Assembly: GCA_963978545.1 (NCBI GenBank)
Contig: OZ021727.1
Location: forward strand, 20,367,943 to 20,431,942
DNA length: 64,000 nucleotides
Direction: 5' to 3'
Source: Linyphia triangularis
Lineage: Eukaryota > Arthropoda > Arachnida > Araneae > Linyphiidae
The position numbers and the translations under genes were made by a program. The stretch's first letter is position 1. Each line of letters begins with the position of its first letter. Below, piece by piece: positions 11,289 through 22,944 of the stretch. The notes beneath the pieces were generated by a model. The model searched no databases and was not told where the DNA came from. It was given only the letters and a program-made list of their open reading frames with translations.

Positions 11289-11959
11289 GCAAAAAGTCCA
11301 CAAAATCCAGGAAAAAAAGTTCCCTGATAGAACTCTTGATCTCTCATTCCTGATTTTACTGCAACCTTTTTTTTTCAAATTTCCTCAATTTTTCCAGATG
11401 TGTAAACGCCCTGATCAAATAGCCATGCATGCCAAAGAGATCCAATTGTTTTTAAATAGTTCTGGCGCATAGACTTATTATTATCAATAGACTGCGCGTT
11501 CCCACTTCAATCATACAACTAGAATGAAACCAAAATGAATCACAAAATTCGTCTATCAGTCACGTGGTTTTTAATTTGGCTACGTCGTAAAATTAATCCT
11601 TTATCTAATAATCTTATTATCCTTTATCGCCTGAGTGAGGAGAAACCCGCCAAATCTGCAACCCTGCTACCAAAAAGTTCCTACTCATGTGATTCATTTT
11701 GGTTTCATTCTCGTTGTATAATTGAAGTGGGAACGCGCAGTCTATTGATAATAATAAGTCTATGTTCTGGCCGCAACGAAAAGTTTAAATTATTTGGTAA
11801 CATTGAACTTTTAATGATTCCAACGACAATTCTACGGTAAATGGCGCTAAAATACGGAAAAACGGGGAAAACGCACCTTTAAATCTATTATTTCCTTGAT
11901 TTTCGTGAAATCAAGAACTGTGCCATTTCCCTGATTTCCAGGGTTCTCTGACCACTCTG
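11289..11959. mobile_element. hAT-like MITE remnant, family K copy 2, interrupted by element L
   Basis: The sequence outside 11468-11764 matches family K (CCCTGATCAAATAG, then GAAAAGTTTAAATTATT and GGTAACAT) and ends GGTTCTCTGACCACTCTG, the complement of the CAGGGTGGTCAC end. The left end is eroded (AAAAGTCCACAAAATCC). Removing L joins the two halves in register with copies 1 and 3, so L inserted after K. Confidence 0.65.
11468..11764. mobile_element. MITE L nested in K copy 2
   Basis: The inverted ends start CATAGACTTATTATTATCAA and continue TAGACTGCGCGTTCCCACTT for about 75 bp in all, with only a few mismatches. The flanks TTCTGGCG (11460-11467) and TTCTGGCC (11765-11772) form a 7-8 bp duplication. 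The TIR shares the CAT start and an internal ATAGACTGC block with family M, which suggests a related transposase. A 101-codon plus-strand frame crosses both arms and the junction and is not a gene. Confidence 0.8.
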
Positions 11960-12218
11960 AAAATTGAGCACTCATGTGATTTTAAAACTGAGAGTGGCGG
12001 TAAAAGAAATATAAAACCCAGTTCCCACCTTAAGAAAACTATCTCATTTGAATTTTTTTTTAATTGGATGAATTATTCAAAGGTAAATTTTTAAATATTA
12101 GCAAATGACGCATTCGGTCAAATTAACTACAGAATTAAATAAATTATAAAGTTATACTTATAGACATCTGTATATAAATAAATGACAAATTTCACATAAA
12201 TCATTGTCTGGTTCTCTT

Positions 12219-12910
12219 ATGGGTTGAGAGGCGAATGCAAGTTTAAGTACCTCGTCGAACATCATTTTGAATTATTTATAGAATTTATAGAAATGCTATA
12301 AGATTAAGAACGTACTGTTAGGCCACGACAAAAAATTGTCAAAAATTGACTTTGAATAAGTTGAACTAAGCCCGAGAGCCAAATATATCGTAGCTTTCAA
12401 AATAATGAGCATTCTTTTTTATTTGTTTAACCCATTGCTCTTTCATTTTGAATGGGGAAGAGTACACACACGATTTCATTTCTCAGGAGCCAAACACTTG
12501 CATCTTTTTAAAAGTGAGCCAAGTTGGCGGTAAATATTGTTATGGCTATAATCTACTAACATTTATCTACATTCTATAATCATAAAAATAGATAATTTGC
12601 GCCCATTACGAAGCTTTATTTTTATCCGAGTTTCGTTGAGTTCTTTTTTTTTACTTCGATTCATCAATACAACTGAACAACATCAGAATACATCTCTTTT
12701 TATCCAGGCAGTTGGAGCAGGCACATGCGCACACAATGCCTCTCCTGCGCATGCCCAAACGTTATGTGGGGACGGACACCGGATCACACTTTTCACCAAT
12801 TGAAAACAACACCTTTGAGCCCAGAGTAAAAAAAAAATTAAAAATTTTTTTAAAAAAAATCAGAATGATGTTTGAGGAAGCACGTTAACTTCCTATCGCC
12901 TCTTGGTCTA
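12219..12910. mobile_element. Long-TIR MITE, family H copy 1 (diverged)
   Basis: The left part starts GGTTGAGAGGCGAATGCAAG and follows family H through TCGAACATCATT and the GTTGAACTAA, GCCAAAT and GAGCATT blocks. The right end CAGAATGATGTTTGAGGAAG, then GCCTCTTGGTCTA, is the inverted partner. Most of the right arm is missing or replaced at about 12545-12855, where the sequence is unrelated and contains CATGCGCA motifs. It is the oldest of three H copies. Confidence 0.5.
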
Positions 12911-13700
12911 CAAAGCTTACACATAAAGCTGCTCCGAAATATTATATAATGCTACGTTCTGATGACACAAAACAGCCTGTTCATAAAAAGGTATCAAGAG
13001 CAATGAAATAAAAATATGTTTTCAACCAGAGAGGAAAGAATCACGTCTTGGCTGTGTTTCAAAAAAGTTAACTTTCCGATTTTCCGACAGGGTGTGTCAT
13101 AGTAACAGAAGCACCTCAAAATGGTTTGAGAACGGAAACTAAAAACAACTGAGACGGTTTTGCTTCTGGAGTTCTAACCTAAATTATTTTCATTTTAGAG
13201 CAAGTTCTTTTTTTTTTCTTCTTTTTTTTAAGTAAAACACATTACTTAACGTGAACTTGTCATTTTAATTTGGATAATAGTATATCACACGATTTGATAA
13301 TTTGTTAATGTCTAGGCAGTTTATGTCTGATTTATGCAAGTATACTTTGTATTTGTTACTAACAGTTTAAAATATTTTGTAGCTGGTTAGTTTGGTTAGT
13401 ACCAATGTTCTAACTATCAACATTTAAGTTTTTTGATTAAGTTCCATAAAGAGACTGGGAATTACCAATCATTTATATGTTTAATGATATAAAAATCCGT
13501 TTTCAAGGAGGAAAAAAAAAGCTGCAAGACTTACATAAAGACAAAGATATTTTAGCATAATGAAAAGAAAAAAAAAAAAAAAAAGAAAAAAAAAAACACT
13601 CTGCCATTTTCAAACATTGTATTAAATACATTACGATAGATATCCTATGTATACACAAAACGGAATTTCACATCGACAAAACAGTTTCTTAATTGTGTTT
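12911..13700. other. AT-rich unique DNA
   Basis: Poly-A/G stretches occur near 13570-13600 and T-runs near 13210. I see no gene or repeat family. Confidence 0.4.
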
Positions 13701-13705
13701 TGTAT

Positions 13706-13866
13706 TTATTATATTTTTTGTATTGAATATATTACAATTATTATAAAACACACTGTGAACTAAAAGGAACAGTTTACTCCCGAGTTTCGAAAATTTTTGT
13801 GTAATTTGTTCTTTTTAGTTTGCGAAGTCTTTTATAATAATTATAATATATTCAATACAAAATTAT
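13706..13866. repeat. Inverted repeat / small foldback element
   Basis: The arms of about 55 bp start TTTTGTATTGAATATATTA and reach AACTAAAAGGAACA. The right arm is the complement, with about eight differences. The loop of about 45 bases lies around 13770-13800. It resembles a short MITE. No second copy is in the window. Confidence 0.6.
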
Positions 13867-14034
13867 ATTCGTCACCTAACAGCAAAGCGATTGTATTATG
13901 GATTTCGGGTAAATATTTGGAACACCAAAAATAGAAACTGGAGCATTTTAAAGCGCAGTAGATATAAATGCCATTTTGGAGCTTCACGTCATAGTATTGG
14001 CGCAATCGAATTTGAACAATGTTGAATAATTTTA

Positions 14035-14335
14035 GAATACAATACCTCCTTTACAAAATAGTTTAAATATTTTTTTAAAAAAAGGTTATGTAGATAATTT
14101 CACACTTTGAAAGTAATTAAAAATAAATAATATTAAAAGTATAAGTTTAGAATACACATCTCTTGTATCCAAACTAGCCAATTTGGCTACATTAATACTT
14201 CAAACTATTTTTTTTTTAATCGTTTTCTTCAAACAAAATTGCTTTATTAGTAACATAATAAAATTCAATTTAATTTTAAAGTATAAGCTTAAAATACGCA
14301 ACTAGCCAACTTAGCTACATTTTTAATTCGAACAA
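14035..14335. repeat. Tandem duplication, about 140-bp unit
   Basis: The block AAAGTATAAGTTTAGAATAC, followed by ACTAGCCAATTTGGCTACAT and a TTCRAAC end (about 14137-14215), recurs at about 14278-14335 with the same order. A weaker, partial third match (TTTTAGAATACAATACC) lies near 14030. Confidence 0.45.
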
Positions 14336-14435
14336 TCGCCGAATTGCAGCTACTTTTTTTCCAAAATTCGTTTCCATGACAAAATTGTTGAAATGGTGCA
14401 GTTTTCCAACAATCTCACTGAAAGTGTGTTCTGGC

Positions 14436-14777
14436 CATCGATATAGATAAACAACTGGATAGACTGCTCCATTGTCAATGCAAAGAGAAAAACGCGCCGG
14501 GGATTGCGAAGCTGGTGGGAAGATTAACCAATCACAGTTCACTTTTATAGTTGGATGGAAATGCGAAAAACCTTGTAAAATGCTAGAGTATATATATTTT
14601 TTACACAATATTACTAATTAAGGTCTACTATTGACATTTCTGCTGTGTACAACTCAAAAAAATTTTATTTTTTTCAATCCGCGGCAATCCGTATTTTTTA
14701 TCCCACCAACGGCATCTGGCAACGGCTTCATTTTCCCATGGTTAAGCAGTCTATCCAGTTGTTTATTTATATCGATG
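14436..14777 (+). mobile_element. MITE family M copy 2 (8-bp TSD)
   Basis: It has the same TIRs and interior as copy 1 at 9171, in the same orientation. Exact duplications GTTCTGGC lie at 14428-14435 and 14778-14785. Divergence from copy 1 is a few percent by eye. The ATTGG and TATAAAAG motifs on the minus strand are kept. Confidence 0.9.
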
Positions 14778-14785
14778 GTTCTGGC

Positions 14786-15180
14786 GCAGCTTGAAACGGT
14801 GAATCGGTGCAATTTGGAGAAATCGGAGCATGCGCAACAACACCCTGTCCAACAATGTTACACACAGAAACAAACTTCACTGTACAACCCGTTTTCCAAT
14901 GCATCGAGTGTACACGAGGAAAAAACCACACAACACTCTCATCAAGGCATTCTTTCGAGGAAAAAAAAAATGAAACTGCCCCAAAGTGTGAAATCTTCTT
15001 ATCTGCAAGTGTCGGCAGAAGTAGTACAAGGTAGCCACTTACACGAACTTGTGCAGAATTGACAAGTGCATGGTAACCGGACCGCTGCCGTCGCCAGGGT
15101 GCTCCGATTATAACGGCACCCTGACACACACACACACAGCTTATCGGCAACGAATTTATCAGCCAATTCTCTACACACAC
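14786..15180. other. GC-richer unique island
   Basis: Base composition rises right after MITE M2. It contains a short (CA)n run near 15124-15140 and a CATGCGCAAC motif near 14830 that resembles half of an NRF-1 site. Overlapping open frames of 143 and 137 codons exist on both strands, but both run into the MITE or the CA repeat and neither has a recognisable domain. It may be a promoter or UTR. I cannot decide. Confidence 0.25.
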
Positions 15181-15308
15181 GTGTTTACTAAGCTCAGATT
15201 ACAAAAAAATAATATCAAATGAAAGATATGAGACTTGCTTAGATTTGTTTGAAAATTGTCTAAAAATGAAATTTGTAATTCAAATTTGTATTTTTGATTT
15301 AAAAATAA

Positions 15309-15569
15309 GGTACTTACTTTTCCATTTAGGAGAGGGGGGGGGTGGCGTTGACAATATGTATAATATGGGTAAAACTTCCAAGTACGGTACGGCTTCTGCG
15401 GCAAAGTGATTTTCGCCACTAAATAGCAGCAGTTGACATTTTATAATAACAAATGAAATGCCTATGATTGCCATAATTTGGCACAGTTTTATGTAAACAA
15501 TTCTTGTCGCAGAATCCGTACAGTACTTGAAGGTACTAACGAACCCTCCCCCTTTGACGTAAAAGTACC
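15309..15569. mobile_element. Imperfect foldback element
   Basis: The left end GGTACTTACTTTTCC pairs with the right end AAAAGTACC. Further in, CCAAGTACGGTACGGCTTCT pairs with AGAATCCGTACAGTACTTGA. A purine-rich GGAGAGGGGGGG block on the left matches CCCTCCCCCTTTG on the right. It is probably an old MITE. There is no other copy here. Confidence 0.55.
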
Positions 15570-16505
15570 AAAAAGAATTCATTTAAATCGATGACTAGTT
15601 CTCAAGCGTGCTTTTCAAAATGTAAGTTTTTATTTGATATTTGTGCTTTTTCAACCACATGTAAGGATTGATGGAAAATGGGATATTATGCGCGTGACTA
15701 GTTCATTAAATAAAATTATTTTATTGAAAGAATACTATTTGAAAAAGTAACTTTATTAAAGAATACTAAAGTTACTATTTGAAGGAATAAAGAAGTTTCA
15801 GGGAATTAATCAAAGGCTATATAGAGTCTTCTTTTTACACAACTGTATATTAAAATTAGCCAACGGAAGTTATTTATCCTTTTAGTAGTCATTTATGAAG
15901 AAATGTGATTTTGGGTATTTAGTCAAAAACGTAAGATTGTTATTACTTAATCATAAATACGAGAAAGTTACAAAAAATACTAAATTAACAATTTATGAAT
16001 AAATAATTCTCTTTGACAAATTAATATTTTTTTTCTTTCTAAATTATGTACATGGAAAGCCACATAATATTTCGAAAAACCACCACCTCCCCCCCTTTTC
16101 ACCCCTTAAATGGTATGACCAGCATTTGAAATCTACAATTTTATTACGCTCTCGACTAGATTTTTCAAACACAATTTTTGAAACAAGTGGAATGGAAGGT
16201 AACTTGAAATTTAGAAAACTTTCCCCACTTCCCACCCCTTAAGAAGTATCATTATTATCATCCATCCATTAACCCAATTTTTATTTATAACTTCATGAAT
16301 AAAGTTTCTATAAAAATGTTTAAATCACCAAACAATTAAAATTGTGTTTCAAATTATAAAATGTATTCAACTGTCACAAGCAATTTTTGAAAAATTGTAA
16401 ATTCATGCAAAAACAGATTTTAAGCAAATAATTTTAAACGGCCTTTATTCTAAACCTCATGGCTTGTCATTTTCACTTCTAACTTTCGATTTTTACTTAT
16501 AGAGG
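15570..16505. other. AT-rich DNA with a possible Helitron-like fragment
   Basis: Around 16070-16250 a C-rich block ending CCCCTTAAATGGTATGACCA and a second CCCCTTAAGAAGTATCATTA resemble the layout upstream of the Helitron-like end at 33290-33583 (CCCCTGAAGGGGTATGATAA). No terminal hairpin with CTAG is found here. The rest shows no gene. Confidence 0.3.
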
Positions 16506-16509
16506 ACGC

Positions 16510-17065
16510 AATGAGTTTTCTAAAAAATTTAGATGGGAATTTAAGGGATAATTTAAAAAATTTCAGGAACATTATAGGGATGACACTCAACAATTTTAAG
16601 GATAATTCTTAAAATTTTAGGGATAAATCAAAAATCTTTAGAGGTATTTCTTTTGAAGCTAATATAGGCTCATTCAGACATATTCTTTCTAAAGTTTGTT
16701 TAAATATCGGCAAAAAAAAAAAAAAAAAAAATTGCCAATTTTCAAAAAATTTAAAGTCAAACAACTTTTTAACTAAATAGCAGTTATATAATTAAACAAT
16801 TATACACTATTTTAGCAAACATGCGAATGTAATTAAATGCACTTTTCTCATCTGGAGGAATAGTGTTTTTTTTTTCTCAAGTGGCTTGGAGAAAAAATAG
16901 GAAATTTTCGGGTTTTTTTAATTTTTTTTAAGAATCATCGAAAAATTTAAGTACAATTTTAGGAATTTTAAAGAGACAAAAACATTTAAGTACAATTTTA
17001 AGAATTTTATGGGAGACACAAAAATTTAAGGAATACTAGGAATTTTAGGGCGAGAGCTAACCCTG
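16510..17065 (+). repeat. Dispersed repeat, family P copy 1
   Basis: A series of TTTAGGGATAA-like motifs is followed by a block (ATCGGCAAAA, then GCCAATTTTCAAAAAATTT, AGCAGTTATATAATTAAA and CATCTGGAGGAATA) and a tail of AATTTAAGTACAATTTTAGG motifs that ends near CTAACCCTGC. A second copy at 54790-55430 has the same order and ends CCCCTGC. No TIR or coding frame is seen, and the class is unknown. Confidence 0.65.
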
Positions 17066-18950
17066 CAGTTATGAAATGAAATATTTCACAAACAAATTAA
17101 TCCCACAGTTCCATCGAATCGTGTGCCGTCCAAAAAAGCGTCCCGACCAAAGAATGAAAAGAATTCACGTTCGAAAACACAGGTTTTTTCCCCCTCCAAG
17201 GCGCCATTCTTACAAACGCTTAAAAACCGTATAATTAAAGCAGTCTACAGCTTTCCAATTAATTACAAGTCGTCCTTTAATATTCCCTGAATGGCACTTA
17301 CACGACAACCTCCAGAAAATGACATATAGTAATAAAATGATGAATAGATGGACAATAAAAAAAAAAAAGTCTTGTGAAACCCAAAACCTGTTTTCCAATC
17401 ACAGGTGATATAGAAATTGGAAATGTTTGGCTTGGACATGAAAACACGATTCGCGGAAACAATTGCACAATTTAAGGTCGGAAAATGAATCCGCATGTTT
17501 GTGCATGGACACGCCTTCGTTTGTACAATCGATATGCGGAAGCGATGCCCATAAAAGTTGCGACAAGCAGAATTTGATGGAAGACATTGACACCATGTCT
17601 ATTACATTGTAATTTCTATTGCGACTTTTTCTATTAGCTTGGTACTGATGCAATTTGAAACGGATCAGGATCAACGATTTTGCTTCAGTTAAAAGTCTTG
17701 AGATCGAATAAAACAGCACGCTTTTATAAAGCGTTATGTTATTTCATTATACAATCATAAACCAACTTTTGGACACCTTTTATTAAAAAAAAAAAATGCA
17801 TTCGAATGTTAAACTAAACAGTGTTTAAAGCGGAATACACGATTTCATGAAAAAGCTCAATTTAGAATGTTTTTTATCACAAAATGCTAAAATGGAAGCA
17901 TTATTTTCGATTTTTAGTCTTAAAAGAATTATTAACAATTAAAGAACCATTTTGCCACACTAAAAAAAAATATTTTATGCATCAACAGGATAGGTACTTT
18001 TCGGTGAATAAATATATTAGCATAAAAGATACATTGCATTTTTATATAATTTTGGCATCCCAGAATAGTTATTTATACAGCTAGAGTGGAAATTAATATT
18101 TTTTAAACGATGTAAAACTCTTATTTGACAAGTGTGATAGTACTTTAACAATTACCGAGACAATTATTTAACAATTACCAATAAAAGTTAACAATTTACC
18201 AAGTTTTAAAAAGTAATTTCCCACGTGTTGTATACAACATTTTTAATAATCACGTACAAAAAATATTTTTAATACGTATAATTATTAATGTTGCCAACTA
18301 GAGTCAATAAATTGCTTCTGAAAATATGTCATTTCAATGCCAAACTATTAATATTTGAGCACGAGGCGTGCGAGAAAGTACTTTTTAATACTAATGCAAG
18401 AAAGTTACTTTCCCGCACTCCTCGAGAAAAGTGCTACTTTCGTCACGACTTTTTACTCAAAAAAGTTATTTATTTTGCTAAGACAGTGCATACAGCGTAA
18501 TCGCTGCTAAACTAAATTTTAAACGTTTAATAATAATGTTTTAAAGCAGCTGGTGTTCAACAGATTTAAGCTAGCTACATGTTTAAGAAATCTGTTCCAT
18601 CAAACTTTATCGTGCATCATACTACATTGCTATAATAAGCTATAACTTCCGAAAGACTTACGCAATATAAAACTTCAAAACATTGTAGGACGAAATTAGA
18701 GCACAAAAACGGTTGTACAACGAATGTTTGACAACTGATTCTTATCTTTCCGACAATTGCATGAAAGACTTGTCAGTAAGTTCTAGAACTAAAATCAATA
18801 ACATACATATTTTTTGTAAAATTTTGTGGAATGCAGGTAATTAATAATAATGTCGATAAAAGAAGTTGAAGAACCAGTTGTAAAGTGTAGTGGAACGCAG
18901 CAATACTATTCCGTTCAGAATCCGAAGTTGGGGTTATTAAAAGTTCAATT
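17066..18950. other. AT-rich unique DNA
   Basis: Several minus-strand frames of 60-106 codons (17210-17719) overlap and show no domain. An imperfect dyad at about 18357-18440 (GAGCACGAGGCGTGCGAGAA, a GAAAGTAC block and its partner GCACTCCTCGAGAAAAGTGC) may be an old small element. I see no other structure. Confidence 0.4.
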
Positions 18951-18954
18951 TTTA

Positions 18955-20075
18955 TAGTAAGGGCATAATAATATAACCCATAAAAACAAAGTTTTAAATA
19001 CAGATCCTTTATATGTATTTTCCACCTTTATATTCATTAACTAAGCGCCATTTCTGTTACCAGCGTGTGCTTCCTTTCTGAAAAATCCGTGTCCGTGAAA
19101 ATAACTTCCTTTTCTGAAAAAATGCAAAATTTTCGTTCATTTTCCAACGGAATGCAATATGCGGGCTCAGTGTACCCCCTCCGAAATCGAAATTGCCTGT
19201 CACGCATGCGCATTTATGTTCAAGCGCGCCTCCCGCAGACCAGTGACTGAGTGGTGTCATTGAATGGCTGCTGATACCGCATACGTTATAAATATTTGGA
19301 TTGTAAGGGTCCGTCCCACAATTTCCAAATAACTAGCTATCACAAATGTCCATTTCGTAAGTTCCTTGATTAAGTATATTTCGCCAGCTTTTTACCATGC
19401 ATTTTTGCACAAAATAGAAAAAAAGTTAATGGAAAACGTAGATTAACAACATGCCGTCCGCACGTCTAATCGGGATTTTTTTTTTTTTTTTTTGGACTGG
19501 TTCAGTATCATTTTGCCTATCGCCGGCGATTTTTTGAGGTTTTCGGGATATCGTATATCGCCGTCATTTGCCCGATAGTTTCTGCGTGACACCAACGTGG
19601 TATCACCGGACAGCTTAGTGTTGATAGTTTAAGGTTTATAACCATCAAGTGTTTTTAGTAAGTATAAAAAAAGCATATTTCAGTTCTGATACGCGAAATC
19701 GCGATCGAGCATCACTGTTATTGTTGTAGTTATTAATTTTGTGAAAAAAAATATATATTTTTTGCTTTAGTTTCAAAAATACTATTTGGATTTCAAAAAT
19801 ACCCCTTAAAATTTAGACAGGGGGTGAAAGTACCCTTTGGAAATATATTTAACTGATGAACACTGGTATTCCATAAAAGCGACTTTTTAGTAACAGTCCC
19901 CAAAATTTGATAGAATGCATTGTCATCGAATCTCTCTGCCAAGTTTCAACCCGATTGGATGACGGCATGGGGGGGTTAATTAGTCCTCCGCGGATTTTCC
20001 AGCCATCGACATACACAGCCAGCCAACTACCCACCGACACAAAATCGAAGTTAATATAAGGGATTTAAAAATACA
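18955..20075 (+). repeat. Dispersed repeat, family G copy 1, with unmatched centre
   Basis: The left part (AACCCATAAAAACAAAGTTT to TTCATTAACTAAGCG, about 18975-19050) and the right part (about 19860-20075) match family G. The right part has CCAAAATTTGATAGAATGCA, then TGCCAAGTTTCAACCCGATT, GGTTAATTAGTCCTCCGCGG and AAAATCGAAGTTAATATAAG. The intervening 800 bases have no match in the other copies. They contain a CACGCATGCGCATTT motif like an NRF-1 site near 19200, so they are either an insertion or a rearranged segment. Confidence 0.6.
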
Positions 20076-20499
20076 TTTCATTTTATTTCCTAAAACGGAA
20101 GGCTATCATCATCAGAATTCACCATCCAAATTGCCATTAAAAGTCACAATAGTGGTTCCTTCCCGGAAATGAATAAAAGAGCAATTTACTATTGTTTTGT
20201 AAATTAAAAACATGACAAATAAAATGTTTTTTGAAAATGGCGAGTCATCCCGCAGACTTTTTTTTTTATACACCATATTTTTCCCTCTCCAGTCGACAGA
20301 TAGCTGTATCAGTGAAATATCCGTAGTCTCTGAACTGGGATTCTTACTAACATTTATGCTGACGCGGCAGATGCCTTATCTGGATAATTCCTGACTTTGC
20401 GTTCCTGAAGATAGGAGGACCAGGTTCGGGATCGGGAAGCCAAAAAAAAAATCGAAATATTTAATAGATTCAAGGGAAATTTTGTAGTGTGCGTTAAGT

Positions 20500-21185
20500 C
20501 GAAATTTTACGTAATAATATTTTCAATGTATACTGAAATTGTTAAAATCCATAGAAGTTATTTCAATTGATTTATAAAACACCATATCTGTTACTACGTT
20601 GAAATTTTTTTAGTATTTTAGAAAAACAAAATCGTTTGAAATATTTCATTAAAAATAATCTATTGAAATTAAATAAATTGATTTACAAAACACCTTATCT
20701 ATTTCTACGTTGAAATTTTTTAGTATTTTAGAAAAACAAAATCGTTTGAAATATTTTATTAAAAATAATCCATTGAAATTAAATAAATTGATTTACAAAA
20801 CACCTTATCTATTTCTACGTTGAAATTTTTGAGTATTTTAGAAAAACAAAATCGTTTGAAATATTTTATTAAAAATAATCCATTGAAATTAAATAAATTG
20901 ATTTACAAAACACCTTATCTATTTCTACGTTGAAATTTTTTAGTATTTTAGAAAAACAAAATCGTTTGAAATATTTCATTAAAAATAATCCATTGAAGTT
21001 GATTTAATTCGATTTTTAAAACACCTTATCTATTTCTAAGTCGAAATTGTTTAGTATTTTAGAAAAACAAAATAACTTGAAATATTTCTTCAAAAATAAT
21101 CCATTGAGGTTAGGTAATTTAATGGATTTTTAAAACACCTTATCTATTTCGACGTCAAAATTCTTTAGTTTTTTTTAGAAAAACA
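20500..21185. repeat. Tandem array, 110-bp unit, about 6 copies
   Basis: The landmark TAGTATTTTAGAAAAACAAA starts at 20611, 20721, 20831 (G for T), 20941 and about 21051, an exact 110-bp spacing. The central copies are nearly identical, while the outer ones are progressively diverged. That is the normal pattern of unequal exchange acting on the middle of an array. The unit is about 80% A+T and has no coding frame. Confidence 0.9.
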
Positions 21186-21463
21186 AAATCATTTAATCAT
21201 TAAAAGTAAAAAAAATATCATAACCTTAACTGTTGCTTTTTTTTCAAAAATACCTTATTTTCTTTAAAAAAAATAAAAAATATTTTTATCAACTAAAAAT
21301 CGATTTAAATACTTAGCAACACTCAATTGCGAAATGCAAGTTAAAACAACCGAAAAAGAACGTTCTGTTATTTTGTTATCTTAACCAACAAAGAAAATGT
21401 TTTTAATTTAAAACGAGGTAGAGACAAATATATTCTCCAATAAAATCCGATTGGAACACTCGC

Positions 21464-21565
21464 ACACAAAATATACAACGGGAACCAAAATGATTTCATT
21501 TAAATATCCTCTACAAAATATACAACGGGAACCAAAATGATTTAATTTAAATACCCTCTACTATA
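21464..21565. repeat. 52-bp tandem duplication
   Basis: The block ACAAAATATACAACGGGAAC, then CAAAATGATTT and ATTTAAATAYCCTCT, occurs twice in a row with two differences. It is a recent local duplication. Confidence 0.75.
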
Positions 21566-21569
21566 TACT

Positions 21570-22435
21570 GGTAGACATGCGCATTTTATAGGTTATAAGA
21601 ATACATTAACTCTAATATATTCTCAAACTCAATGTATAAACTACTAAAAAAACTATTTTAAAGTCTTTATACGAATAGCGTTTATCATAATATTGTGCAG
21701 TAACCAAGTCCACACGTAAATATTCCACACGCGTATATAGTTTTAAAGAGTGATAAGGTTTTATGAAAATTTGTTTTAAAATAAATGCTGTGCCCATTAT
21801 TGTGTCATACATGTTACGCTATCAAATGAAATTTTTCTGCTTTCATTAGAAATGACACGACTTATCATTTAAAAAAAATTGAAAAACCAGAAATGTATTG
21901 GTAATTAGGTATCCCCCCCCCCCCCAAAAAAAATGCAAATGAACTTATTTTCTCGCCCTTACAAACTATTCAATTATTCCTTAACTCTTTCGGGCCCAGA
22001 TACTAATTGCATGACAGCTGATTTATCAGACATTATTTTAATAAGAAAAATAAACATCAAATAATGTCTTTAGCGTTAGGATCTGAAAATTTACTTATTT
22101 CTCAATAATTTTCATAAAAAATAAATTGTTGAATTCTAAACATTATAAGAAGTAAAAAAAATCTTCTGGAAAACTGAAAATTTGGATGTTATTTTGTATC
22201 ACTGCTACCAAATTTGGTTAAAAAAAAATAATAATATACTTTTATAAAAATATATATTGCACTTACCCTTCAAGCCAATTCACAAGATTTAAAACCCACC
22301 ACAATTATATTCTCCACAACAATCCAATTAAATCCAACTCGACTGAAAAGTATCAGTACTCTGTAACACTTGACCAAAAAAAAAAAAAAAAAAAGTAAAC
22401 ACAAAGCAATAATCCGCCAAACAAACACAATTGAG
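21570..22435. other. AT-rich unique DNA
   Basis: A C-run and an A-run adjoin near 21913-21930, and an A-run lies near 22377-22394. I see no gene or repeat family. Confidence 0.4.
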
Positions 22436-22439
22436 CTAA

Positions 22440-22721
22440 TTAATCCAAAACGCGCACATGTTCAAAGTATACACACAAATCATCCCGTTGTAATCCAACT
22501 TCATCTTTTCTGCGTCCACGAGAAATCCTCATGCTGATTTCGTTTGGGTGTTCGGCGTACTCACGATTGATTCCTTTAGCAAACTCAAGAAATATATCCT
22601 CACCGGTGTGTGGCACGGCGATGTCCTTGGCAGAGGGGTTACTAACCCGATTGAACGACCTTCGAAGACTGATGTCTGAACGGGAACGACCAAACAGCTG
22701 CTTGGAAACGGGTGTGTGACG
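22440..22721 (-). CDS. Candidate coding exon (partial), unknown protein
   Basis: A 93-codon stop-to-stop frame stands out for mixed, protein-like composition and higher GC in otherwise AT-rich DNA. It lacks an upstream in-frame ATG, so it would have to be entered by splicing. A possible acceptor is TTTCCAAGCAG just before 22697, and a strong donor-like GTGAGTAC starts at 22564. The likely exon is therefore about 22565-22697. Its reading includes an Arg/Ser-rich start (RSRSDISLRRSF, with a PKA-type RRS motif), then NPSAKDIAVPHTGEDIF and LEFAKGINR. If the donor is not used, the frame continues through EYAEHPNEISMRISRGRRKD to the stop at 22440. I do not recognise the family. Not proven to be expressed. 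Confidence 0.4.
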   Translation of the reverse strand, partial: RHTPVSKQLFGRSRSDISLRRSFNRVSNPSAKDIAVPHTGEDIFLEFAKGINREYAEHPNEISMRISRGRRKDEVGLQRDDLCVYFEHVRVLD

Positions 22722-22762
22722 TCATGAGGAGGAAGCGACATCTAGCGGCGGGTTATATATGG
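22715..22762 (-). promoter_or_regulatory. CRE palindrome, CTCF-like motif and TATA motif
   Basis: A perfect cAMP-response-type palindrome TGACGTCA lies at 22717-22724. On the minus strand CCGCTAGATGTCGC (about 22734-22747) differs at two positions from an insect CTCF-type core (CCACTAGATGGCGC). A TATATAA lies at 22753-22759 further upstream. Together, upstream of the exon-like frame, they may mark a minus-strand promoter or enhancer. Each motif alone could be chance. Confidence 0.3.
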
Positions 22763-22944
22763 CAGAGGTGTTTTGGTTTTGGGGATTAAATGGGAAAGCG
22801 GTAGGTTTTGTTTACAGAATATAGAGATAATATTTAAAAGAATGTTTTAGAATGACAAAAGTTTAAATTTATAGAAAAGTTTTTTTTTTTAATCCCAACA
22901 ATTAATTTAACTTCCAATTTTAATTAATAAACAAGGAAAACTAA

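Noticed and set aside
14631..15180. Long overlapping frames (143 and 137 codons) on opposite strands.
   Set aside because: Both run into MITE M2 or a CA repeat. Opposite-strand openness is explained by raised GC.
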